This document shows positions 8,254-16,617 of a DNA stretch of 64,000 nt, in pieces. Location: NCBI RefSeq assembly GCF_026013545.1, contig NZ_JAPDOG010000010.1, positions 62,001 through 126,000 on the forward strand, in the 5' to 3' direction. The notes below the pieces were generated by a model. The model saw only the letters and a list, made by a program, of their open reading frames with translations, was not told the origin of the DNA and did no database searches. The stretch's first letter is position 1; each line of letters begins with the position of its first letter. The position numbers and the translations under genes are program-made. This DNA is from Defluviimonas salinarum (GTDB taxonomy: Bacteria > Pseudomonadota > Alphaproteobacteria > Rhodobacterales > Rhodobacteraceae).

Positions 8254-8910
8254 ATGACTGATGCCGCCTACAATCCGCCCGCCGATCCGCTGAACGTGAT
8301 CCATGCCGATCACGCGATTCTCGTCATCGACAAGCCCGCTGGGCTCCTCTCGGTGCCCGGCAAGGGCGAGGATCTGGCCGACTGCCTGATCGCGCGAGTG
8401 CAGATGGTCTATCCCGAGGCTTTGCTGGTGCACCGGCTCGACCGCGACACGTCAGGCGTGATCGTCTTCGCGCTGACCCGCCATGCGCAGCGCGAGCTTT
8501 CGGCCCAGTTCGAGGGGCGCAAGACGAAGAAGACCTACCGCGCAAGGCTCTGGGGCCATCTCGAGCCGAAGGAGGGCAGGGTCGACCTGCCGCTGATCGT
8601 CGACTGGCCGAACCGGCCGCGCCAGCACGTCAACCACGAGACCGGCAAGCCAGCCCAGACCGACTGGAAGGTGCTCGGCCACGATCCGGATGGCACGACG
8701 CGGGTGCGGCTCATGCCGATCACCGGGCGCAGCCATCAACTGCGCGTCCACATGAGAGAACTCGGTCACCCGATCCTCGGCGACGCGCTTTATGCGGAGG
8801 GGGATGCGCGCGACTTCCCGCGGCTTATGCTCCATGCCGAGAGCCTGCGCTGCAACCATCCCGAGACCGGGCGCGGCATGACCTTCTCCGCACCCTGCCC
8901 GTTCCGGTGA
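8254..8910 (+). CDS. RluA-family pseudouridine synthase
   Basis: A 218-residue cytosolic enzyme that isomerises uridine in rRNA or tRNA. The catalytic motif HRLDRDTSG is at 60-68 (Asp63 the nucleophile), preceded by the DKPAGLLSVPGKG motif and followed by TGRSHQLRVHM and GHPILGDALY. There is no S4 domain, and the short length matches RluA (dual 23S/tRNA) rather than RluC/RluD. Start at the ATG at 8254; the upstream frame lacks family residues. Its TGA overlaps the GTG start of the next gene (GTGA), so translation is coupled. Confidence 0.88.
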   Translation: MTDAAYNPPADPLNVIHADHAILVIDKPAGLLSVPGKGEDLADCLIARVQMVYPEALLVHRLDRDTSGVIVFALTRHAQRELSAQFEGRKTKKTYRARLWGHLEPKEGRVDLPLIVDWPNRPRQHVNHETGKPAQTDWKVLGHDPDGTTRVRLMPITGRSHQLRVHMRELGHPILGDALYAEGDARDFPRLMLHAESLRCNHPETGRGMTFSAPCPFR

Positions 8911-9437
8911 TCAACCATCGGCACGAGGACGGCGAAACCCGGTCCGCGGCGATCTATTCCGACTGCGGCGCGTATCGCTACTTGCTGCGCCGCGACTGGG
9001 GGCGGGGCGGGCGGCTGCTCTTCGTCCTTCTCAACCCCTCGACGGCGACCGAGGAGCGGAACGATCCGACGGTCGAACGCTGCGAGCGGCGGGCACGGGC
9101 GATGGGGTTCGGCGGCTTTGCCGTCGCCAACATCTTCGGCTACCGCGCCACAGATCCGCGCGAGCTGAAGCGGGCGGCCGCGCCGGTCGGGCCGCATAAC
9201 GACGCGGCGCTACTCGCGGCCGCGGCGGAGGCGGCGCTGGTCCTCTGCGGCTGGGGCGTGCACGGCACCCATCTCGGCCGCGGTTTGGAGGTCGCGGCGG
9301 CGCTGCGAGCGGCGGACGTTCCGCTCTGGCATCTCGGGCTGACCCGCGGTGGCCATCCACGCCATCCGCTCTACGTCGGCTATGCGCGCCACCCTGAACC
9401 CTGGCGCGAGGCTCCGGCGGAAAATGCGGAGAATTGA
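8907..9437 (+). CDS. DUF1643 family protein
   Basis: A 176-residue protein of a widespread but uncharacterised family. Family marks are RYLLRRDWGRGGRLLFVLLN, then PSTATEERNDPTVERCERRA, the VANIFGYRATDPRELK stretch and the late HPLYVG motif. The GTG start overlaps the preceding TGA, indicating coupling to the pseudouridine synthase gene. Function is unknown; it is often seen near restriction or nucleic-acid genes, but nothing here supports a specific role. Confidence 0.8.
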   Translation: MINHRHEDGETRSAAIYSDCGAYRYLLRRDWGRGGRLLFVLLNPSTATEERNDPTVERCERRARAMGFGGFAVANIFGYRATDPRELKRAAAPVGPHNDAALLAAAAEAALVLCGWGVHGTHLGRGLEVAAALRAADVPLWHLGLTRGGHPRHPLYVGYARHPEPWREAPAENAEN

Positions 9438-9541
9438 ATCGGCTGCAGGTTTCTTGGCCCCGGCTTAAGGTTTCGGCGCTTCACTGGCAGCGGGGTGTGC
9501 CGGCCACGGGGATTGCCGGCCGCGAAGATCGGGTGGATGGC

Positions 9542-10642
9542 ATGTTCATTTTGGCCAGCCTCGTTGGGCTGATGATGGTGGGGGCCGCGGTTGATTTCAG
9601 CGGCATATTGAGGGCGGGCGAGGATCCCGGTGCAGGCGATCCGCCGCCCGAGGACGACGACGCCTCGCAGGAGCACGGGATCGAGGGAACGCCGCTGGAC
9701 CTGATCGTGTCGGGCACGGACGAGACCGAGACCATGTCGGGGGGCGAAGGGGAGGACCGGATCGGCGGCCATGGCTATCCGCCGTCCGAGGACGACGACG
9801 CCTCGCGGGAACACGGGATCGGGGGAGCACCGCTGGACCTGATCGTGTCGGGCACTGACGAGGCTGAGACCCTGTCGGGAGGCGACGGAGAGGACCAGAT
9901 CGGCGGCTATGGCGGCGACGATCTCATCGCGGGCGGAGAGGGGCGCGACGACCTTCACGGGCAGGACGGCGATGACACGCTTCTTGGCGGCGGCGGTGGC
10001 GATGCCCTGCACGGCGGGTACGGCAACGACGACCTGCATGGCGAGAACGGCGATGATCTGCTTGCGGGCCACGAAGGCGACGACACGCTCGACGGCGGCG
10101 CGGGCGACGACACGCTGATCGGCGGCGGCGGCGCCGACCTGCTTCACGGTGGCGATGGCGACGATGCGTTGCAAGGCACGCTGGGCGACGACACGCTCGT
10201 CGGCGGGGCCGGGCAGGACACGCTCATGGGCGGCGATGGTCGCGACATCCTCGACGGCCGCGTGCCCAATGGGTGTGATCCGGACACCGACGGGCGCGAC
10301 TTTCTCAACGGCGGCGCGGGTGACGACACGATCCGCGTCGGAGCGGGCGACTGGGCCGAGGGCGGCGCCGGGGCGGATACGTTCGGACTCGCCGACTGGC
10401 TGGGTGACAAGGAGGGCGTCACGACGATCGGCGACTACGATCCGGAACAGGATCGGCTGGTCCTGATCTACGACCCGGCGCGGCATCCCGATCCGGAGGT
10501 TGCGGTCGGGTCGTCGCAGGAGGTGGCGGGGGCGATGGAGATACGGATCGATGGATTGGTCATCGCCCATGTTCTAGGCTATCCCGCGCTGACGCCCACC
10601 GATATCGCGCTGATGCCGGAGGATGCGAAGGGCGCCGCCTGA
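9542..10642 (+). CDS. Short RTX-repeat calcium-binding protein
   Basis: A 366-residue protein with a hydrophobic N-terminus (FILASLVGLMMVGAAV, residues 2-17) that may act as signal or anchor, then an acidic linker, then about 12 nonapeptide repeats of the GGXGXDXUX type (GGEGRDDLHG, GGAGDDTLIG and so on; roughly residues 115-275), and a mixed C-terminal part. Such repeats form a calcium-binding beta-roll and are usual in type I secreted proteins. A 138-bp tandem duplication precedes the repeats. No hydrolase or adhesin domain and no type I secretion genes are nearby. ATG at 9542 is preferred over the upstream frame because it starts the hydrophobic segment. Confidence 0.75.
   Translation: MFILASLVGLMMVGAAVDFSGILRAGEDPGAGDPPPEDDDASQEHGIEGTPLDLIVSGTDETETMSGGEGEDRIGGHGYPPSEDDDASREHGIGGAPLDLIVSGTDEAETLSGGDGEDQIGGYGGDDLIAGGEGRDDLHGQDGDDTLLGGGGGDALHGGYGNDDLHGENGDDLLAGHEGDDTLDGGAGDDTLIGGGGADLLHGGDGDDALQGTLGDDTLVGGAGQDTLMGGDGRDILDGRVPNGCDPDTDGRDFLNGGAGDDTIRVGAGDWAEGGAGADTFGLADWLGDKEGVTTIGDYDPEQDRLVLIYDPARHPDPEVAVGSSQEVAGAMEIRIDGLVIAHVLGYPALTPTDIALMPEDAKGAA
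9641..9912 (+). repeat. 138-bp tandem duplication inside the RTX gene
   Basis: Copy 1 spans about 9641-9778 and copy 2 about 9779-9912. Each encodes PEDDDAS/SEDDDAS, then EHGI, TPLDLIVSGTDE/APLDLIVSGTDE and an SGG-E/D-GED-IGG ending. The two copies differ at few positions, so the duplication is recent or held by gene conversion. Confidence 0.8.
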
Positions 10643-10644
10643 CA

Positions 10645-10670
10645 GCGGGGGTATTTCCCGCTTTTCTTTT
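10645..10670 (+). terminator. Rho-independent terminator after the RTX gene
   Basis: GCGGG (10645-10649) pairs with CCCGC (10657-10661) around a 7-base loop and is followed by CTTTTCTTTT-like T-rich sequence, starting two bases after the RTX stop codon. Confidence 0.65.
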
Positions 10671-10786
10671 CGGGTGTTTTCCCCTATACGCGCGCATCCG
10701 CTGGAAACGGCGGGTGCACTCCACGGGCCTTGCTGGACGACATCCCGGCTTGCGCCATGACCCTTTGACACCGAAAGGAGACCCCG

Positions 10787-11056
10787 ATGTCGATCACTGC
10801 CGAAGAAAAAGCCCGCGTCATCAAGGAATTCGCGACCGCCAAGGACGACACCGGTTCACCGGAAGTCCAGGTTGCAATCCTCTCCTCGCGGATTGCCACG
10901 CTGACCGAGCACTTCAAGACCCACGCGAAGGACAACCATTCGCGTCGCGGCCTGCTGAAGCTCGTCGCCCAGCGCCGCAAGCTTCTCGACTACCTCAAGA
11001 AGAACGACGAAGCGCGCTACGCCAAGCTCATCGAGCGCCTCGGCCTGCGCCGCTGA
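10787..11056 (+). CDS. rpsO: 30S ribosomal protein uS15
   Basis: An 89-residue primary 16S rRNA-binding protein of the small subunit. The sequence is typical: [20 protein letters not shown] and [20 protein letters not shown], ending [12 protein letters not shown]. The start follows GAAAGGAGACCCCG, a strong ribosome-binding site. In most proteobacteria pnp follows rpsO; here no pnp appears downstream, and a terminator follows. S15 autoregulates through its leader in some bacteria; a pseudoknot was not identified by eye. Confidence 0.97.
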   Translation: MSITAEEKARVIKEFATAKDDTGSPEVQVAILSSRIATLTEHFKTHAKDNHSRRGLLKLVAQRRKLLDYLKKNDEARYAKLIERLGLRR

Positions 11057-11083
11057 TCGCGGATCGACCGACGGAATCGACCG

Positions 11084-11112
11084 CCCGTGCCGAAAGGCGC
11101 GGGCGTTTCATT
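11084..11112 (+). terminator. Rho-independent terminator after rpsO
   Basis: CCCGTGCC (11084-11091) pairs with GGCGCGGG (11096-11103) with one G-T pair, closed by a GAAA tetraloop, and is followed by CGTTTCATTT. Confidence 0.7.
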
Positions 11113-11553
11113 TCGGGCGAGCGGGAAACCGCATTGACCTCGTGTCGTCCGGTGGTATGTCCCGGCCTCCGGCGGATGCATTCGCGGCAGGTGAAGCCGG
11201 CGCGGGACTTGAGCTCGCGCGCAACCATGAGGCCCGAGCTTCCTGCGCGGCGGTCGGCCCATCATTTCCAGTGGTTAAAATGAGGCGTCGGCGGCCCATG
11301 CTCCCTTGGCGCATGTCCCAGCGCAAACCATTGTGATTAATGAAGGTTGGTCCACCTGGGACAGGCCGATCATCGACGCGCGGCCTGTCATGGCTCTCCG
11401 GGCGCGGGTCGGGTCGGCAATAGATCCAGAGGGTCGATTGACCGGCGATCGGCCGAGGACACGCCATCTGCTCGTCCTTTAGCCGGCACGACGGTTTGTC
11501 TATCAGTCTCGTTGTCGAAGGGCGGCACCGGCAGCACCCGTGCCGGCCGGACA
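11113..11553. other. About 440-bp gap without a supported gene
   Basis: The stretch lies between the rpsO terminator and the convergent exoD stop. Several short frames are open on both strands, including a 148-codon one on the minus strand, but none looks like a protein family or has a convincing start. A small AT-richer patch lies around 11330-11345. No RNA gene was recognised. Confidence 0.4.
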
Positions 11554-12204
11554 TCAGTATCCCAGAAGGCTCGCGCCGACCACCGTGGCCGCGCCGGCAA
11601 AGCCAAGGACGATACCGAGCGCGAGCACGGTCGTGAAGAGGCCGGCCACGACCCAGAGCCCATCGCGGGCGGTGAAGCCGAGCGACAGCAGGATGATCGA
11701 GATCGCCGGCATCGTGTTGCCGAACGGCACTGGCAGCGTCACCATCAGGCCGAGGAAAAGCACGATCGCGCCGTAGATCCTGTCGAGAAGCACCTGGCCC
11801 CAGGGCCAGAGACGCGGATGGGCGAGGCGCTCGATCCGCTGCAGGTAGGGCAGGGCGCGCTCAACTCCCCGTTGGAGCGCGGCGCGGTCGAAGCTGCGGT
11901 CGCGGAGGCTCGCCGGCAGCCAGAGCGTGCGGGCTCCGACGAGAAGGGCAAGACCGAGGAAGACCAGCGGCAGGCCGAGCACGGTCGAGGAGCCGGGGAT
12001 GATGGTGACGACGTTGATCATCCCCATGAGCAGGATCAGCGGCGCGAGCCCGCGCGAGGAGAGATGACCGACCAGCTCGCCTAGCGTGAGCCGCGGGGTG
12101 GGGCCGGACACCGCTTCGACGAGGACCTGCGACAGGGGCTTCGGCTCGCGGAACGGGCCGTGGGGTTCTTCGCCCATGTCCGGAAAATGAACGGGCGCGT
12201 TCAT
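11554..12204 (-). CDS. exoD: ExoD-family exopolysaccharide synthesis protein
   Basis: A 216-residue integral membrane protein. After a soluble N-terminus come the family motif LTLGELVGHLSSRGLAPLIL, a hydrophobic pair including GLPLVFLGLALLVG, the conserved WLPASLRDRSF loop and three C-terminal helices (PFGNTMPAISIILLSLGFTA). ExoD was first linked to exopolysaccharide and alkaline tolerance in rhizobia; its biochemical role is unresolved. It stands alone, with no polysaccharide genes close by. Confidence 0.85.
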   Translation of the reverse strand: MNAPVHFPDMGEEPHGPFREPKPLSQVLVEAVSGPTPRLTLGELVGHLSSRGLAPLILLMGMINVVTIIPGSSTVLGLPLVFLGLALLVGARTLWLPASLRDRSFDRAALQRGVERALPYLQRIERLAHPRLWPWGQVLLDRIYGAIVLFLGLMVTLPVPFGNTMPAISIILLSLGFTARDGLWVVAGLFTTVLALGIVLGFAGAATVVGASLLGY

Positions 12205-12372
12205 CGGGGGGCGGGTCCGCGCTGGGCGGAGGGGCGGCGCATTTCACTACCTCGTGGACGCCGGAATGCCGCCGCCGGTGATCGGGGCGGGTGGGGCTAG
12301 CGATCTAGATGGGGCGCCGCCCCGGCGCGTCAAGGGCGCGTGCCGGGGCGGCGGCGGGTTTCGGCCGGCCGC

Positions 12373-13614
12373 TCAGGGCCGCTTCGTCGCGGGCGCGCCG
12401 CCCTCGAACCAGTTGGGCCTCGCGTAGTCGCAGGGCGCCTCCTGCATCTCGAGGTGCAGGCGCGTCCCGGTGTAGGGATGGGCGCGCGCGAGATCCTCGT
12501 CGAACTCGATGCCGAGACCTGGGGTGTCAGGGACGATGACGTAGCCCTCTTCCCACTTGATCGAGTTCTTGATGAGCTTGAGGTGGAAGGCGCCGCCGGT
12601 CTCGATCGTCTCCACCATAAGGAGGTTCGGGATCGAGGCGCCGAGCTGGATGTTGGCCGCCCATTCCACCGGGCCGGCATAGAGATGCGGGGCCATCTGG
12701 GCGGTGAAGACCTCGGCGATGGCGGCGAGCTTCTTCATCTCCCAGATCCCGCCGGCGCGGCCGAGGGCGGGTTGCAGGATGCGGGCGCCGCCGGTCCTGA
12801 GCACGGTCGCGAACTCGGCCTTGGTGGTGAAGCGCTCGCCGGTCGCGACCGGGATCCGCACCGCCTTCTGCACCTCGGCGAAGTCCAAGAGGTTGTCGGG
12901 CGGGATCGGTTCTTCGTACCAGAGCGGCCCGTAGGGCTCGATCGCCTGGGCAAGCCGGATCGCGCCGGCGACGTTGAACTGGCCGTGCGTGCCGAAGAGA
13001 AGGTCGGCGCGGTCGCCCACCGCATCGCGGATCGCCTTGCAGAAGGCGGCCGAGCGCGAGATGTCGGACTGGCTGGGATCGTGGCCGCCGCGGATCGTAT
13101 AGGGGCCGGCGGGATCGAACTTGACCGCGGTGAAGCCCATGCCCGCGAAGCGCGCCGCCGCCTCGGCGGCCATGTCGGGGCTGACCCAGAACTCGGCCGT
13201 TTCCTTGCCGGCTTCGGGGTAGAGATAGGTATAGGAGCGCAGCCGCTCGTTGATCCTGCCGCCGAGAAGGGCGTGGACCGGGCGGTTCCGCGCCTTGCCG
13301 ATGATGTCCCAGCAGGCGATCTCGAGCCCCGAGAAGGCGCCCATCACGGTGAGGTCGGGGCGCTGGGTGAAGCCCGAGGAATAGGCGCGGCGGAACATCA
13401 GTTCGATGTTTTCGGGATTCTCGCCGGCCATGTGGCGGTTGAAGACGTCGGTGATGACGGCCTCCATCGCCTTCGGACCGACCGAGGAGGCGTAGCACTC
13501 GCCGTAGCCGGTGATGCCGTCATCGGTGGTGAGCTTGGTGAAGATCCAGTAGCGGCCGCCCCAGCCGGGGGCGGGCGGTGCTACGGTGAAGATCTCGAGG
13601 TCCTTGAGTTTCAT
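12373..13614 (-). CDS. Mandelate racemase/muconate lactonizing (enolase superfamily) protein, divergent active site
   Basis: A 413-residue two-domain protein with an N-terminal capping domain (1-130) and a C-terminal barrel. Recognised barrel motifs are KFD (Lys165, Asp167), YEEP (Glu234-Glu235), GER (Glu260) and APH (His310), as in the sugar-acid dehydratase (galactonate/mannonate) branch. Two usual acids are absent: where GalD-type enzymes have VDFHGR, this protein has FGTHGQ (Gly208), and the QPD of the His-Asp dyad is QPA (Ala283). It could be a distinct dehydratase subgroup with other ligands or an enzyme with altered chemistry. Neighbouring dehydrogenase and hydrolase genes suggest catabolism. 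Confidence 0.8.
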   Translation of the reverse strand: MKLKDLEIFTVAPPAPGWGGRYWIFTKLTTDDGITGYGECYASSVGPKAMEAVITDVFNRHMAGENPENIELMFRRAYSSGFTQRPDLTVMGAFSGLEIACWDIIGKARNRPVHALLGGRINERLRSYTYLYPEAGKETAEFWVSPDMAAEAAARFAGMGFTAVKFDPAGPYTIRGGHDPSQSDISRSAAFCKAIRDAVGDRADLLFGTHGQFNVAGAIRLAQAIEPYGPLWYEEPIPPDNLLDFAEVQKAVRIPVATGERFTTKAEFATVLRTGGARILQPALGRAGGIWEMKKLAAIAEVFTAQMAPHLYAGPVEWAANIQLGASIPNLLMVETIETGGAFHLKLIKNSIKWEEGYVIVPDTPGLGIEFDEDLARAHPYTGTRLHLEMQEAPCDYARPNWFEGGAPATKRP

Positions 13615-13714
13615 CTCGTCCTCATGCGGTTGAGCGGGGTTTGCGACGGCGCCGGGGCGCCGGGGCTTCGGCTTCGCGGCGGGATCGTGCTAGGCTCGCA
13701 GGGGAGCGGGCGGC

Positions 13715-14152
13715 ATGACGGAACCGATCACATATCAGCTTCTCGGCCCCGGCGAGCTGGCGCTCCTGACCGGTGTCGGTGCGGGGCTCTTCGACTATCC
13801 GGTCGATCCGGAACAGGCGGCGGCGTTTCTGGCCGATCCCGGCCACATGATCGTGCTGGCCCTCGCCGGGGCGGAAGTGGTGGGTCTCGCCTCGGGGACA
13901 GTGCTTCTGCATCCCGACAAGCGGCCGGCCCTCTTCGTCAACGAGGTCGGAGTGCGCGAGGCATGGCGGCGGCAGGGGATCGGCCGGGCGATGATGGCGG
14001 TGCTTTTCGCCGAAGCTCGGGCGCGGGGCTGCGTGGGCATCTGGCTCGGCACCGAGACGGACAATGGGCCGGCGCTCGCGCTCTACCGGCGGCTCGGCGG
14101 CGACGAGGTGCCGTTCGTCGGCTTCGGCTGGGACGGCGCGTTCGATGACTAG
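13715..14152 (+). CDS. GNAT acetyltransferase, AAC(3)-I-like
   Basis: A 145-residue GNAT enzyme that transfers acetyl from acetyl-CoA to an amine. The acetyl-CoA pyrophosphate loop RRQGIGRAMM (about 89-98) is canonical Q/R-x-x-G-x-G/A. The segment HPDKRPALFVNEVGVREAWR and the later TDNGPALALYRRLGG strongly resemble aminoglycoside 3-N-acetyltransferase I. Whether it acts on aminoglycosides cannot be decided from sequence, since chromosomal homologues of unknown substrate are common. It overlaps the convergent dehydrogenase gene by 4 bp. Confidence 0.75.
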   Translation: MTEPITYQLLGPGELALLTGVGAGLFDYPVDPEQAAAFLADPGHMIVLALAGAEVVGLASGTVLLHPDKRPALFVNEVGVREAWRRQGIGRAMMAVLFAEARARGCVGIWLGTETDNGPALALYRRLGGDEVPFVGFGWDGAFDD

Positions 14153-15231
14153 CCTCCGAGGACGAGGACGTTGCGGCGGGCCTTGCCGGCACGGGTGTCG
14201 GCGATCGCCTCGTTGATCTCGTCGAGGCTGAAGCGGCCCGAGATCAGCTCGTCGAGCTTGAGCCGGCCCTGGGCGTAGAGATCGGTGATCCAGGGGATGT
14301 CGCGGGCGAGCACGGTGTCGCCCATGAGCGAGCCGGTCATGCTCTGTCCGGTCGCGGCAAGGATCACCGGTTCGTAGGCGGAGGTCGCGCCGGAATGCGG
14401 CATGCCGACCGCGACCATGCGGCCGCCGGGGGCGAGGAAGCGCGGCGCGGTGTCGTAGGCGGGGATCGCCCCCACGGTGACGAGCACCGCGTCGGCGCCG
14501 CGCCCGGCGAAGCGTTTTGCTTCCGTCCAGGGTTTCGGATTGGTGGCGAGGACGCCGTCGGTGGCGCCGAACTCGATCGCGGTGGCGAGTTTCTCGGCGT
14601 TCATGTCGACGGCGATGATGCGCGCGGCGCCGGCGAGCCGGGCGCCCTGGATCGCATTGAGGCCGACGCCGCCCGCGCCGATCACCGTCACCACCTCGCC
14701 GGGGCGGATGCGGGCGGTGTTCACCGCGGCGCCGAGCCCGGTGATTGCGCCGCAGGAGAGAAGCGCGGCGGCCTCCATCGGGATGCCAGCGGGCAGGGAG
14801 GCGAGCTGGCTTGATTGCACGACGACCCGTTCGGCGAAGGCGCCGCAGTTCAGGCCCTGTTTGAGGGGCTTGCCGTTCCAGCTCAGCGGGCTTTCGGTGC
14901 CGGGGGGCGTTGCGCAGTGGACCGGGCGGCCGGTGGCGCAGGGCGCGCAGGTGCCGCAGGCGCGAATCAGCGTGACGAGGACCGGGTCACCCGGCGCGTA
15001 GGCGACAACACCGGGGCCGGTGGCGCTGACCCGGCCGGCCGCCTCGTGGCCGTAGACCGCGGGCAGCGCGCCGCCCCAGCCGCCATCGATATAGGAGATG
15101 TCGGAATAGCAGATCGCGCAGGCGTCGAGCGTCACCTCGACCTCGCCGGGGCCGGGCGCGCGCAGATCGACCGTCTCGACCGTGAGCGGTTGGCCGAATG
15201 CATGGCAGATGGCGGCGCGGATCTGGGGCAT
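14149..15231 (-). CDS. Zinc-dependent alcohol dehydrogenase (MDR superfamily)
   Basis: A 360-residue medium-chain dehydrogenase. Catalytic zinc ligands are in CAICYSD (Cys40) and GHEAAG (His-Glu); the structural zinc lobe has four cysteines in CGTCAPCATGRPVHC. The nucleotide fold is marked by VTVIGAGGVGLNAIQ and an acid (VDMN) that favours NAD. The SCGAITGLGAAVNTA segment is the class III/benzyl-alcohol-dehydrogenase pattern. The MFS gene lies 18 bp upstream on the same strand, so cotranscription is likely. Substrate is unknown. Confidence 0.85.
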   Translation of the reverse strand: MPQIRAAICHAFGQPLTVETVDLRAPGPGEVEVTLDACAICYSDISYIDGGWGGALPAVYGHEAAGRVSATGPGVVAYAPGDPVLVTLIRACGTCAPCATGRPVHCATPPGTESPLSWNGKPLKQGLNCGAFAERVVVQSSQLASLPAGIPMEAAALLSCGAITGLGAAVNTARIRPGEVVTVIGAGGVGLNAIQGARLAGAARIIAVDMNAEKLATAIEFGATDGVLATNPKPWTEAKRFAGRGADAVLVTVGAIPAYDTAPRFLAPGGRMVAVGMPHSGATSAYEPVILAATGQSMTGSLMGDTVLARDIPWITDLYAQGRLKLDELISGRFSLDEINEAIADTRAGKARRNVLVLGG

Positions 15232-15249
15232 CGCGGTCTCCGTTCGGGG

Positions 15250-16473
15250 TCAGGCTACGGGGTCGGCGGGTGCGGATTCGCGCGAACGCGCGACAAGGAT
15301 GATGACGCAAACGACCACCAGCGCGGCGGCGAGCAGGAACGGCGCGCCGGGGAAGTAGGGCGCGGCGCCGGGGCGGGTGAACCACGAGAAGGTCCCGGTC
15401 ATCAGCATCGGCGAGAGGATCATGCCGACGGCCGTCAGCGAGGCTATCACGCCCTGCAGTTCGCCCTGCTGGTCGTCGGGGGTGCCGTTCGACATCAGCC
15501 CCTGCATCGCCGGACCGGCGATGCTGCCGAAGGCGGCGATGGCGGTGAAGACGATGGCGGCGGAGCCAGAGGTGACGAAGGCGAAGAAGAGGCAGGCCGC
15601 GAACTCGATCCAGAGGCCGTAGAGGGCCGCGCGACGCTCGCCCACGGCGCGGATCACCGGGCCGATGGCGAAGGCCTGCACGAGCGTGAAGAAGAGCCCG
15701 TAGACGGCGAGCGAGACGCCGATCATGAACGGGTCCCAGTCGAACCGGGCCTTGCCGTAGAAGGCCCAGACCGATTCGTAGACATGGAGTGCGACGTTGT
15801 AGACGAGGTAGAGCGCGAGGAGCCGGCCGAGGCCGGGCAGCCGGCCGATGGCGCGGAACGAGGCGAGGGGATTGGCCCGCGCCCAGGAGAAGGGGCGGCG
15901 GATCCGGTCGGTCACCGATTCCGGCAGGACGACGAGGCCAAGGACGAGATTGGCGGCCGAAAGCGCCGCCGCGCCCCAGAAGGGCGCACGGATGCCGAGG
16001 GTCGAAAGCAGGCTGCCGAGGAACGGGCCGGCGATGAAGCCGAGCCCGAAGGCCGCGCCGATCAGGCCGAAGTTCTTCGCGCGGTCTTCTTTCGGCGAGA
16101 TGTCTGCCATATAGGCCGAGGCGGTGGTGTAGGTCGCCGCGGTGATCCCGGCGACGACGCGTCCTACAAGGAGGAGCCAGATCGTACCGGCGACTGCCAT
16201 GATCGCGTAGTCGAGCGCCATCACCCCGAGCGCGGTGAGCATCACCGGCCGTCGCCCGAAGCGGTCGGAGAGGTTGCCGACGACGGGGCCGAAGAGGAAC
16301 TGCATCACCGCGAAGGAGGTGGCGAGGACCCCGCCCCAGAGCGCCGCATGCGAAATGTCGGCGCCGGTCACCTCGGCGAGGAGGTTGGGCATGACGGGGA
16401 AGATGATGCCGATGCCGATGGCATCGATCATCACGGTCATCAGGATGAAGATCAGCGCGAGGCGGTTCTGCAT
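15250..16473 (-). CDS. TCR/Tet-type MFS efflux transporter
   Basis: A 407-residue 12-helix major facilitator. MFS motif A is GNLSDRFGRRPVM, and the first helix IDAIGIGIIFPVMPNLL and the YMADISPKEDRAKNFG motif are those of the tetracycline-resistance family (TetA) and its chromosomal relatives. No tetR-type repressor is adjacent, so it is probably a housekeeping pump rather than an acquired resistance gene. It precedes the alcohol dehydrogenase gene in the same direction. Confidence 0.82.
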   Translation of the reverse strand: MQNRLALIFILMTVMIDAIGIGIIFPVMPNLLAEVTGADISHAALWGGVLATSFAVMQFLFGPVVGNLSDRFGRRPVMLTALGVMALDYAIMAVAGTIWLLLVGRVVAGITAATYTTASAYMADISPKEDRAKNFGLIGAAFGLGFIAGPFLGSLLSTLGIRAPFWGAAALSAANLVLGLVVLPESVTDRIRRPFSWARANPLASFRAIGRLPGLGRLLALYLVYNVALHVYESVWAFYGKARFDWDPFMIGVSLAVYGLFFTLVQAFAIGPVIRAVGERRAALYGLWIEFAACLFFAFVTSGSAAIVFTAIAAFGSIAGPAMQGLMSNGTPDDQQGELQGVIASLTAVGMILSPMLMTGTFSWFTRPGAAPYFPGAPFLLAAALVVVCVIILVARSRESAPADPVA

Positions 16474-16587
16474 GGGGTGTCCTGCCCGTCGGGCCCGGAC
16501 ACGCTAGCGGACGCCGCGCGGCGGGGAAAGGCGGGATTTCCCTGCCGCAGGTTCGGGTCGGGGCCCGGTGTCGCCCCCCACCCCCAT

Positions 16588-16610
16588 CCCCTCCCCACGA
16601 GGGGGAGGGG
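16588..16610 (-). repeat. GC-only hairpin between same-strand genes
   Basis: CCCCTCCCC (16588-16596) faces GGGGAGGGG (16602-16610) across a short ACGAG loop, just after the hydrolase stop. There is no T tract, so it looks like a palindromic intergenic element rather than an intrinsic terminator. Confidence 0.5.
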
Positions 16611-16617
16611 AGGCGCT

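Noticed and set aside
9905-10330. Short repeats that could be mistaken for a CRISPR or satellite array
   Set aside because: They encode in-frame RTX nonapeptides in a single gene; unit sequences vary at third positions as in coding DNA and there are no spacers.
11108-11554. 148-codon minus-strand frame downstream of exoD
   Set aside because: It covers the rpsO terminator side and has no recognisable motif, poor composition and no good start signal.
13670-13714. Promoter with CTAGGCT-like -10 before the GNAT gene (a similar CTAGGCT occurs before the flavoprotein gene at about 43119)
   Set aside because: The shared heptamer is suggestive, but no matching -35 box could be placed in either case.
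12340-14148. 602-codon open frame on the plus strand opposite the enolase-superfamily gene
   Set aside because: It overlaps two better-supported genes, and its translation is Arg/Gly/Asp/Glu-rich with no family motifs, typical of antisense frames in GC-rich coding DNA.
15250-16473. Acquired tetracycline-resistance gene
   Set aside because: There is no tetR repressor, mobile element or composition change; the family has many chromosomal members with other substrates.
16561-16610. Hairpin after the alpha/beta hydrolase as an intrinsic terminator
   Set aside because: The stem is strong but there is no T tract on the relevant strand, so I list it as a palindromic element instead.
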